Part shown: positions 22,037-30,812 of the stretch, one piece after another
Layout of the letters: every line of letters begins with the position of its first letter
Numbering within the stretch: the stretch's first letter is position 1
Origin: Mesostigma viride
Lineage: Eukaryota; Streptophyta; Mesostigmatophyceae; Mesostigmatales; Mesostigmataceae
DNA length: 64,000 nucleotides
Assembly: GCA_009746045.1 (NCBI GenBank)
Contig: RPFO01000022.1
Coordinates: forward strand, 3,398,678 to 3,462,677
Direction of reading: 5' to 3'
Translations under genes and position numbers: made by a program
Notes under the pieces: generated by a model
Seen by the model: only the letters and a program-made list of their open reading frames with translations
Databases searched by the model: none
What the model was told of the DNA's origin: nothing

Positions 22037-23606
22037 ATACATTTCTTGTTTTTGGTCCATTGGAGTTCCTTCCCACCAAGAGAAACATTTATTTTACATT
22101 TTTGTGTGCTAGGCTTTATACGGACAGCCTATACCACACCTTCAAACTCAGTGCACATCATTATCAAGTTGGTTATTGTAGCACCATGCTGGGGGCCCAG
22201 CATACTCGAACACAAGGTGTTGCCCCCACACCTCCTTCTTGGCCACCAAGGCTGTCGCCAACCTTGGTGCCGATTTTCTTTCCGCCCATGGCCCCCCTCC
22301 TGCACGCTGCCACGGCTGTACTGCCGCCCCCGTGTGGCCGCTACGGTTTCCCGGCGGACGCAGGGCGGCACCCATGTCGTTCCCCCCGTTAGGGGGGCGG
22401 TTTCCAGCGGCTGCTCATTAGGCCTTACGCCCCCGGACCGTCTCTCACAAGCCCAGGACCCATCACCAGCCCCACCCCCGAGGCTGGGATTTCCCGGCAT
22501 TGAAACCTTTGTGGCGATAGGCCCTCTACCCTACCAAGGCCTTGGCTTGGAAACTGCTTAGCCAAGGCCCTGACCAGGGCTTGTGTTGTTGTAGGAAATT
22601 TTTTATGGCATAGATATGCCCCCCTGGCTGAACCGAACTCTTTATCGCTTTTCCTATAATGCATCATACAGGATAAAAAACAAGGCGATAAAACAGCAAG
22701 AATTTCAGCCCCGCCAGGCGAACATTCTTTGCTGAAAAACTGGGCAATGATGAAGAGCGCGCTCCTCCCACCAAGATTCGCTCCAGCCCCGCATCCTCCC
22801 CGAAACTCCCGTCTGGCCACAGGCCGAAAGATCGGGTCCGCTGTCAGGCTCCTGGCAGTTATGGGCTACCCTGGCACCCCGCGCTAGCCATCTCCACGTT
22901 TAAGGCAGATTCGCCTCCACCTGTGATTCTTTCCACCGTAGCCGCTGGCCCTGGCCTGTATGGCTCCTTCCCTGACGTTGTCCGACTAAAATCGCAGCTT
23001 CCCCAGTGTCAGGAAGCCGCTTGCCGCACCCAGGGGTAGAGGGGAATCGTCAGAGGGCCCAGCGCCGGAAATCACACCATTTTACTCAAAACGTAGAGCC
23101 CCCCACCCAACAACCATTACCGTGGCCTGTAACGGTGGGTGGCGAACATAAAGAATTTTATTCCAGGCCTCTCCACGCCCGGAGAGGCCGATAGCATCGT
23201 CTTACATTCAGCGCAGCCGCCATAGCGGCCAGCCGACCTTGCCAGCAAATGCTGGGATCAAGTTGCGAAGCTGAAAAGAGGCCTCCCTACGTCCCCTACA
23301 CCACTCTAAGTACTGACTATCATTCACATTGCGCCACGCAGGCCTGCCGGCTGGCGCAGGTACAAGGTGTACTGACTGCCAATCACAGTTGCGCCACGCC
23401 TGGCGGCTGGCGCAGGTAACAAGGTCTAGTGACGTACGTTAGAAGCTACCTAGGCCTGCACTCCGGGACCACACTCAGCCTAGGCACAAAAAGGGCCGGC
23501 CGGTGCAGTACCCTCGTGACAAGCGCTAGTCTTACGCTACCTACGGCAGGTCGGTCCCCTTTGAGCCCGTCCACGCGTCATATATAAAATGAGCGAAGCT
23601 CAGCAA
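22037..23606 (+). repeat. Tandem duplication unit 2 (R1' + 1042 bp + R2')
   Basis: Unit 2 begins at the exact base where unit 1 ends: R1' is 22037-22226 and R2' is 23269-23606. Between them lie 1042 bp (22227-23268) where unit 1 has only 27 bp. The simplest reading is a head-to-tail duplication followed by loss of the middle in unit 1, or gain in unit 2. The 1042-bp segment shows no recognisable gene. Confidence 0.85.
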
Positions 23607-23917
23607 TCGCCGGGCGCAGTTGTCATTCCGCCTAGTACAATTGCGTCACTGACATTTTTGTCTGGGTACGGGACGAACCAATAACGCAATATTTAGTATC
23701 TAATCGCCGCTGCTCTTGCTGAATTTTAACCGGAAGCTGAAAAAGGTGTCCGGTGAAGCGAATAGTAGTGACTGGTGGTCGTGCCCTTCCATTACTCCTT
23801 ATCGACAAATTTTAGGTTCTACCTGCAGTGATAACCCTTGCGCGTCTGGCTGTCGGGGTCACCAATTTCCTGTCGATTGCAAGCAGCCAAGCTTGCCGAA
23901 ATTTAACACTGTCACAA

Positions 23918-24355
23918 ATGGAGCAGAGCGATATTTTCGGTTCTCAGCATACCTATGTGATGGTCGACAAAAATGAGCACGCTGCAAACATCAGAATTGA
24001 TGTAGAGTTGCTCGGACCTTCTGCACAGTGGGGTGCAGGTGTCATTGCGTTCGGCAATGGCATGATCGATCTGGTGCCACCCGATTCAGATTTTAACCCT
24101 GCTTACCAATGCGTGCCTGACAATCAGGCGAGAGTGGTGGTGGAGAGCACGGAAATTCCGGGCTCTCCCATTGTATCAATGATGCGCCTGAGGGCTGAGG
24201 CCCAGCAGGAGTTCCTGGCTGCTGCGGAGAACGGCGGGGCCAAGTGGAACACCAAAATGTATACAGGCGAGCCTCCCAACTACAGGGGAGACCTGTACCA
24301 GGGAGTGTACTCCTTCGGCGATTTTGACATCGACGGATGGGGCACCTTTTTCTAG
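23918..24355 (+). CDS. Hypothetical protein, 145 aa (orphan)
   Basis: The ATG at 23918 has a good eukaryotic context (CACAAATGG) and opens a 145-codon frame beginning MEQSDIFGSQHTYVMVDKNE. The protein is acidic, with a regular mix of hydrophobic and polar residues (IRIDVELLGPSAQWGAGVIA) and a Gly/aromatic C-terminus (VYSFGDFDIDGWGTFF). The frame is open upstream to 23828 without another ATG. No domain, signal peptide or membrane segment is recognised. Downstream sequence is AT-rich and includes AATAAA (near 24466), a possible polyadenylation signal. It may be a host gene, an exon, or part of an uncharacterised element. Confidence 0.45.
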   Translation: MEQSDIFGSQHTYVMVDKNEHAANIRIDVELLGPSAQWGAGVIAFGNGMIDLVPPDSDFNPAYQCVPDNQARVVVESTEIPGSPIVSMMRLRAEAQQEFLAAAENGGAKWNTKMYTGEPPNYRGDLYQGVYSFGDFDIDGWGTFF

Positions 24356-24816
24356 GCGCAATGCCTAAGTTGTCAAATACTCGACAATGTCGACTTTATG
24401 TGCACATATTTATATTCATTGAGAATGATAAAATTTCGGACATGTGCACATATATATACTGATTCAATAAAAAATTTCGGCAATTTTGTTCCCGGCATTG
24501 ATAATCAAAAGCTGCTAGCAGGCCAAGGACTTCAAAAGTGGCAATAGATCGATGTAGGTCGTCGATAAACTTGTCTAGTCGTCATATTTCGGTCGCAAAA
24601 TTCGTGCGTGGCCTGCAGGCATCGGACAAAGTGCACGCAACAGCAGGAGTTCGAAGCACGGCAGACAAAAAATTTCGGCGCAAAGTCCGTCCGGCGAAAA
24701 ATTCGCTCGGCTGCCAAATTTTCGGCAAGAATTTCGGCGCAATGTCCGGTTTTCGGACGATTGAAATTAGCGTTTTTTTCTTGCAAAAATCTACCCCATT
24801 CCGCGTGGGACCACCC
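24356..24816. other. No gene seen
   Basis: AT-rich sequence with repeated AATTTCGGC-like motifs (24470-24750) and two GTGCACATAT motifs near 24400 and 24445. It ends where the C1 LTR fragment begins. Confidence 0.5.
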
Positions 24817-25042
24817 AGCCTAAAAGGTATAAAAGGAAACTGCCCCCTAAGGGCAGGTACCTCCATTTAACCTCTATTGAACCTCTATTCCTAACCTCTA
24901 AGCCTATGAAATAAAACTCTTTTTCTGGTCTCTCTTCCATTGTCTTCAAGCTCAGTCTTTCATCACCTGCAAGGTGAAAGGGTAGCAAGGCCAAGCACAA
25001 GGCATTGTGTAAAACCCATTAGTTTCCTCTACTTTTCCAACA
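24817..25042 (+). repeat. C1 left LTR (right-hand 226 bp)
   Basis: Identical by eye to 29765-29990, starting AGCCTAAAAGGTATAAAAGG (TATA box near 24826) and ending TTTTCCAACA. The sequence left of 24817 is unrelated to the rest of the right LTR. Confidence 0.93.
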
Positions 25043-25058
25043 TGGTATCGGAGGATTG
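25043..25058 (+). other. C1 primer-binding site
   Basis: TGGTATCGGAGGATTG directly after the LTR end; near match to the initiator methionine tRNA complement (TGGTATCAGAGC) used by Copia elements. Confidence 0.8.
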
Positions 25059-25081
25059 TTCGTGAGCTCCAAGAAGACCAC

Positions 25082-25963
25082 AGTTACGTTAAATAGTGCC
25101 GGAACCTTTTGCCCACTGAGGCAAATCGGGCCGGAACACTATTTTGCCCGGAATAACCACTTCCGAGCACCCAAGTTAATTCGGCCGAATTAACTTGGGT
25201 GCTCGGAAGTGGTTATTCCGGGCAAAATAGTGTTCCGGCCCGATTTGCCTCAGTGGGCAAAAGGTTCCGGCACTATTTAACGTAACTAAAACCTGGCCTC
25301 GTGGAGGGGGGACGAAGAGCCCGAGACATCCGCCTGGGCCGCTGAGCACGCACCACTGAGTGCGCCGGAACTGCCTCAGTGAGGATTCGAACCCCTGACC
25401 TCCAAGGTGCACAGGTTTTAGTTACGTTAAATAGTGCCGGAACCTTTTGCCCACTGAGGCAAATCGGTCCGTCACACTATTTTGCCCGGAATAACCACTT
25501 CCGAGCACCCAAGTTAATTCGGCCGAATTAACTTGGGTGCTCGGAAGTGGTTATTCCGGGCAAAATAGTGTGACGGACCGATTTGCCTCAGTGGGCAAAA
25601 GGTTCCGGCACTATTTAACGTAACTAAAACCTGTGCACCTTGGAGGTCAGGGGTTCGAATCCTCACTGAGGCAGTTCCGGCGCACTCAGTGGTGCGTGCT
25701 CAGCGGCCCAGGCGGATGTCTCGGGCTCTTCGTCCCCCCTCCACGAGGCCAGGTTTTAGTTACGTTAAATAGTGCCGGAACCTTTTGCCCACTGAGGCAA
25801 ATCGGGCCGGAACACTATTTTGCCCGGAATAACCACTTCCGAGCACCCAAGTTAATTCGGCCGAATTAACTTGGGTGCTCGGAAGTGGTTATTCCGGGCA
25901 AAATAGTGTTCCGGCCCGATTTGCCTCAGTGGGCAAAAGGTTCCGGCACTATTTAACGTAACT
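25082..25963. mobile_element. Three-tier palindromic (foldback) element in the C1 leader
   Basis: 882 bp flanked by the 5-bp direct repeat ACCAC (25077-25081 and 25964-25968). It is built as P1-S1-P2-S2-P3: P1 25082-25287, P2 25420-25625 and P3 25758-25963 are each 206-bp palindromes from AGTTACGTTAAATAG to CTATTTAACGTAACT, centred on AATTCGGCCGAATT. S1 (25288-25419) and S2 (25626-25757) are 132-bp inverted copies of each other. The whole is one palindrome about the centre of P2 (25522/25523). P2 differs from P1 and P3 by a few bases (GGTCCGTCAC versus GGGCCGGAAC), symmetrically in both arms. No protein is encoded. Removing it rejoins a continuous frame of the gag leader, so it is a later insertion. 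Confidence 0.93.
25585..25673 (+). other. tRNA-like module (pol III box motifs) in the palindrome
   Basis: GCCTCAG (25585-25591) and CTGAGGC (25666-25672) could form a 7-bp acceptor-like stem. An A-box-like TGGGCAAAAGG follows the first, and a perfect B-box GGTTCGAATCC precedes the second. The anticodon and D arms do not fold convincingly, so this is a tRNA-derived or tRNA-mimicking remnant, not a working tRNA. A mirror copy lies on the minus strand at about 25372-25460. Confidence 0.4.
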
Positions 25964-25996
25964 ACCACCAAGAAACCCAGCCCAGTTACAAGCTCC

Positions 25997-27426
25997 ATGG
26001 CAAGCGAGGTGGACTACACTCCTATGCTGAATGTGTGCTCCAAGATGGTGCTGAAATTTGACGGCACAAGTCTACGTGGCTGGGAGGAGACCAAGACATC
26101 CCTTGAGGGCTTCTGTCGCTTCTACGGGGTTAAGGATGTTCTGCTTGGCACCAAGGAGGACCCCAAGGCTGACATGGCTGTCGGCCTTGTTATCTCAGCT
26201 CAGCACTTGTTGGAGAAGCGAGGCGCATCCTATCGCTCGTGCCAGACCAATCTGGCAGCAAGCTCTATAAGACGCTGAGGGAGGTCTACGAGCAGCAAAA
26301 GCTCACCAAGAGCCACCGGATGGACCTCAGGGTCCAGCTGCACAGGCTGCAAATGAAGCCAGGGGAGACCATGGGGCAGTATATCCTAAGGGGACTGCTG
26401 CTGCTGGCGGAGTACCGTGCTGTGGGGGGAGTCATGAGTGACCAAGACTTCGCAGCCATTCTCAAGAGCGGCCTGCCAGACAAATATCGCCCTGCGCTGA
26501 TATCGGTGCATTTCAAGGAGGAGGACAACTTGGAGGAGGTCAAGGCTGCGCTGCTGGAGGCGGAGGACATGCTGATGGGAGGGCGTTCTGCTGAAGCAAA
26601 GAAGGAGAGCTCATCGGACGGCCAGGCTTTCCACACTACTACCAAGAAAAGTGGAGGAAAGCGGTGCTATCACTGCAAGAAGCTCGGGCACGTGGAGGCC
26701 CAGTGCTGGGAGAAGCATCCGGAGCTGAAGCAAGAACGCAAGAACCAGGCGACGCGACGGAACCACGCGACATCAGCGGCGAGAAAGGGGCACTCACCAG
26801 GTGCCAGCGAGGCGCACATCACCCAGGAGGCTGTAGAGCTGCCGTCCGGCTTCGTCTTCGCCACCATCGCCGAGTCGCCATCGCCGTCGGACACTGCTGC
26901 ACTCACGCAATATGAAAAGAAGGCGCCGACCAGCTGGGTGCTGGATTCTGCAGCGAGCTGTCACATGACGCCATGCCCGTCGGATTTCGTGTGCCTGCAC
27001 CCTCACAACAGGGAAATCGCCGGCTCAGGCGGCAAACTGAAGGCGACAGCCATCGGGACTGTCAAGCTGAAGCTGCCGGGCCAAGAGGCAGACGTGCACC
27101 TCCAAAATGCGCTGCTCGTTCCAAAGCTGAGCACCCGACTTTTATCTGTCGGCCAGCTCGTCAAGGATGGCCACAACGTCGACCTCGTCAAGCGGGTTGC
27201 TGTGCTGGACAGCAGGCCCTGCAGCATCGTGACGAGGAACAACACCTACTTTTTGCCCGCGCGCGGTGCGGACGCAGCAATGGACGCCATCCCAGAGCTG
27301 AAATCTTCGGCGACGAGCTTCAAGGACGTCGCGACGCTACCTGTCAAGGGCAGAAAATGGCGAGCAGCGAGCGCAGCATCTCACGTGCCTCGGGACACGC
27401 GGCGGAGTGGCTGGCCATGGGCCTAA
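25997..27426 (+). CDS. C1 gag and Copia-type protease (fossil)
   Basis: Gag packages the RNA and protease processes the polyprotein. The N-terminal gag region (TSLRGWEETKTSLEGFCRFY; LREVYEQQKLTKSHRMDLRV; MKPGETMGQYILRGLLLLAE) is a Copia UBN2-type gag. A CCHC knuckle CYHCKKLGHVEAQCW lies near 26680. The protease signature SWVLDSAASCHMTP lies near 26935 with ALLVPKLSTRLLSVGQL downstream, the usual Copia arrangement in which protease would precede integrase. The region is interrupted about once. Confidence 0.85.
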
Positions 27427-29173
27427 CGGTCATACTGGCCATGCTTGCCCGTGTATGCGGGATCGGGGGCGGCCTACTGGGCATTACTCGCACACTGCGT
27501 GGCTTTATACACTCTGCGCCGGCCCAGTGGAAGTTCACGCCAATTCGAGAAGTTTCCAGCGCAATGGAGAAGTCCGTGTCAGACGCTGAAGTACTTCCAG
27601 AAACTGCGGTCCAGAACAGCCCAGTGCAGGCGGAGCGCGTTGTCGCCGCCAGCATACCAGGTGACACTGGTGCTCGTAACCCAAGTCCGGCGACCAGACC
27701 AAAGGCGCGGCGCTCGAACGCTGCCAGCCTAACTGAGGGGGAACAAATTCGTGACGCGAGGGCGAAATCGACCAAGCTGCCAAATTTTTCCAAGTCCTGG
27801 ACTGCCAAGTCCGGTGCTGGCGCGAGGCCTCGAGCGAGCCGACAACGACGTGGACAGCGACCTGTCAGCCACAATGCTGTCAAACACCAACGGTCAAGTC
27901 GACTGCAAAATGCTGCCAAGGCATCACGTCGGTCAGTTGACCGTGTTCGGTCAGGCCATGGCATTTGCAATTGCGTTAGCTGCAACGACCCTTGGAAATT
28001 GTCGCCCAGGATGCACAGACCCCACTTCTCAAGGTTGCCCTAATGTTTTGTCTGTGGGAAATTAACTTGTATGTCGACTTTTGTGTCGTGTTTGCTGGAA
28101 ATTGTGAGGCGCCGTAAGCCTGCGTTCTCTGGTTCTTTCTTTGTGTTCTTCCAGCAGTTATGTGTTCATTTTGCCATGCGTTCAGTGGCAATCGGGGTTC
28201 TTTGAACGGAGTTTCTTCTATACGTGAATGCGGGAACAAGAGGCCGCTGGATGAGCGGCTTATATGTCGGAGTGTTTTCTCGTAGCTGTTTGGCTAGAGC
28301 TTTTGTGATTAGTAGATGCAGTATAGTGCATGGTTGAAAAATGAATTAAATAAAATGTGCGTTCCGCGCTTGGGTTGATTATACCCGGGCGGAACGGGGC
28401 GTGAGGTGCAGTGCCCCTGAAAAGAACAACCTACGCATTATTTAATACTAGCCGTGCAGATTCGGGATATTCTACCCCCGGTCTGTACGGTTAGGGTCTT
28501 ACTAGCATCACTGAACATAAGGGTTTAATGACGTCAGTTAGCTAGGGATAAGGGAGGTTTTGCGACTGTGTCTTGTGTTGAAGGTTGTATTGTACCTTGT
28601 TTGTGTGGCATTTGTTGCCAATATGTTTGTTTGCTCACCCCGTTTATTTGGCGTAAAACGTGATGTTGGTGTCATTAATTTTGTGAGATGGCGTATGTTT
28701 TGTTGCTCCGTGTGTGTACAGCACGTGTTGTTGCCGTTACCCTACCTCTATACTGTTTGGGTTAGCTCATAGGGACCTTCTTTGTAGGCATGTGTTGCCG
28801 TATTATATGTGTGGGACTGTGTGCCCCTATTGTGTCCATGGGCATCCGCTTTGAGTGAGGGGGGAATGTCGCATCTAGAGCACTTTTTCCAACCAAGGGT
28901 TGGGTATCAGCCATGCATCCAGGATGGGCAGCTAGTGCGTTGCTGCTATGGTAGGACACTCATTCGCGTTGCCGGGGGGGGACGGATCAGTGGCGGTAGT
29001 GCGGCTCATGACCGCATGTTGGAGCTTCAAGCGTTTCACGAGGACGGCATCTTCATTTTCAGTTGCACCATGCTAGCAACTGGACGGCATGCTACGAGCA
29101 TGTGGTTAAGGGGGGTGTTGAGATTCCACCTACCCAGACATCTTTTGCATTGTGCCCATGTGGCTAAGGGGGG
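27427..29173 (+). other. C1 interior after protease; origin unknown, no domain
   Basis: Where integrase and RT are expected there is unrelated sequence. Frames with arginine/serine-rich composition run to about 28050, none recognised. 28100-29173 looks non-coding. Just before the right LTR two nearly repeated purine tracts occur, GTGGTTAAGGGGGGTGTTGAG (near 29103) and GTGGCTAAGGGGGG (29159-29173); the second abuts the LTR and is the likely polypurine tract. Confidence 0.6.
28335..28500. other. Pair of nested hairpins between inverted AT-rich arms
   Basis: Two adjacent stem-loops share an architecture: GTTCCGC...GCGGAAC enclosing GGGT...ACCC, and CCGTGCAGA...TCTGTACGG enclosing GGG...CCC. Imperfect inverted arms ATTAAATAAAATGTGCG and CGCATTATTTAATAC lie around the first hairpin. 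Role unknown; possibly an RNA structure or a small element inside C1. Confidence 0.45.
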
Positions 29174-29990
29174 TGTTAGGGATATTATATCCACCTGGCC
29201 ACAATATATCCCAGCCTGATTTATTTCTTGTTGGATTTATTCCATACGGACTGGGAATTTGATAGCTATGATGAGCTAGATGAATTGGGCTCAATGAGCT
29301 GATCAATATTCATGTGCCATAGTCCTAGCTATTCTTGGACATGGATGACTTGTACCCTGAGTCAGCCTAGTAGCATCACGTATTTGATTGACAAGTGGTG
29401 CTATGGCCTAGTGGACAAGTGTTTGTTCCATGAGCTGACAAATGTTGGAAGCTCATGATGACACATGTTATGACTTACATGATGACAAGTGGGTAGACTC
29501 ATTGCATGACACTTGTCACTCCAAGGAGAAGAGATGTGTCACTTTATTAATCATGTTATGTGGCACATTATTATGTAGACACTTGGCATCTAGCTATTAT
29601 GCCAGCTCATTGGATCATGTCTAGAATGTTCTAGGAATTTGTTCTAAGAATATGCCAGGAATATTCCTGGAATATACTGAGAATATGCTGGGAATATGCT
29701 AGGAATATGCTAGGATGTTTCTACAAGCTTCTGTGATGATGTCATTGCTGATGTCATCCTTCCTAGCCTAAAAGGTATAAAAGGAAACTGCCCCCTAAGG
29801 GCAGGTACCTCCATTTAACCTCTATTGAACCTCTATTCCTAACCTCTAAGCCTATGAAATAAAACTCTTTTTCTGGTCTCTCTTCCATTGTCTTCAAGCT
29901 CAGTCTTTCATCACCTGCAAGGTGAAAGGGTAGCAAGGCCAAGCACAAGGCATTGTGTAAAACCCATTAGTTTCCTCTACTTTTCCAACA
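29174..29990 (+). repeat. C1 right LTR
   Basis: About 817 bp, starting TGTTAGGGATATTATATCC and ending CCAACA (TGTT...AACA). It contains a run of AGGAATATGCT-like short repeats (29640-29715) and the TATA box TATAAAAGG near 29776. It is followed directly by G2 sequence. Confidence 0.82.
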
Positions 29991-30556
29991 AGGATAGATT
30001 ATCCTTTGGTACTTTGCAGCAAGGTACTAAATCGTTTAGGGAATATATGAAAGAATTTGATGCCCAGATGGTACGAATTAGGGATTTGTCGGGCGCAGAA
30101 GTACGTGCTCGTTTCCTACAAGGCCTCAGTAGACCCTTATTACGCGAGGTAAAGCGCCAGTTCTCTGCCTACCGTTTTACTGATCTACCCCTCAAGCATG
30201 TGCGCCAGCATCTCTTACGAGTAGCAGATTTCTTCACCACCCCTTCTCTTCCTACCCGTTCCCGTATTAATAACATTAGCCTTACCCCTGAGGAGGAGAA
30301 CTCCTATATAGAAGAATTAGACATTTGTGTTACTGACCTTTCGGCTCTGGATGTCTCTCATATCACATGCTATCATTGTAAGGAAGTAGGTCATCTTAAA
30401 CGTGAGTGCCCCAAGTTCCTTTCGGGTGCTCCCCCTCATCCCGATGCTCGCCCTCCTCGTACCCCTCAGCGTGCTCCTATTCGTCCCACTCCAGGACGCA
30501 TTCCCTCAGCTACCCCTAGTAGGCTGAATGCTGTGCAGACAGGACCCTCAGGGTGA
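29991..30556 (+). CDS. G2 gag, C-terminal portion (fossil)
   Basis: A Ty3-type capsid end (FREYMKEFDAQMVRIRDLSG; ARFLQGLSRPLLREVKRQF) is followed by a CCHC knuckle CYHCKEVGHLKREC near 30368-30409 and a Pro-rich tail. The knuckle would bind the element RNA. The rest of gag lies off the left edge of the preserved element. Confidence 0.85.
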
Positions 30557-30812
30557 ATCCCCTATGATAATCAGGCTCCTGCACCCTCTTCGCTCCCTCG
30601 TGACCCTCCAGCAGTGGCTTTTTCGCCAGGGTCTTCTTCGGGGTTAGTCCCAGTGGATTTGGGGGCGGGGGAGGGGGAACAGTAGGCCTGTCAGCCGGGG
30701 GTAACCTGGACAGGTCCTTAGATAGTACCCCAGATAATAATTTTTGCCTTCCTGTTTTCATAACTTCTGTAGGAGCTGAATCATCCCTATACCACTATGT
30801 GTTCGTCCTCTT

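Larger units (their letters stand above)
24817..29990 (+). mobile_element. Copia derivative C1, gag-protease only (fossil, broken)
   Basis: The right 226 bp of an LTR (24817-25042) and a full LTR (29174-29990) flank an interior that begins with a primer-binding site TGGTATCGGAGG, matching the initiator-tRNA type used by many Copia elements. Only gag and a Copia-type protease are recognisable; about 1.8 kb after the protease is unrelated to integrase or RT. The shared LTR part appears identical in both copies, so the element is recent, yet it is clearly broken and non-autonomous. It resembles the TR-GAG class known in plants. An 882-bp palindromic element sits in its leader. Confidence 0.85.

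Noticed and set aside
22425-22820. 131-codon minus-strand frame in the tandem-duplication middle
   Set aside because: Gly/Arg-rich, overlaps several other frames, no recognisable domain.
21699-23606. R2 copies as LTRs of a miniature (TRIM) retrotransposon
   Set aside because: No target duplication, no primer site after the first copy, and R1 forms a perfect tandem junction, which a duplication explains better.
24360-24816. Upstream remainder of the C1 left LTR
   Set aside because: Sequence does not match 29174-29764 of the right LTR; left as unassigned.
25176-25869. Two identical 78-codon frames in opposite orientation
   Set aside because: They arise from the inverted S1/S2 spacers and palindrome arms; no independent coding evidence.
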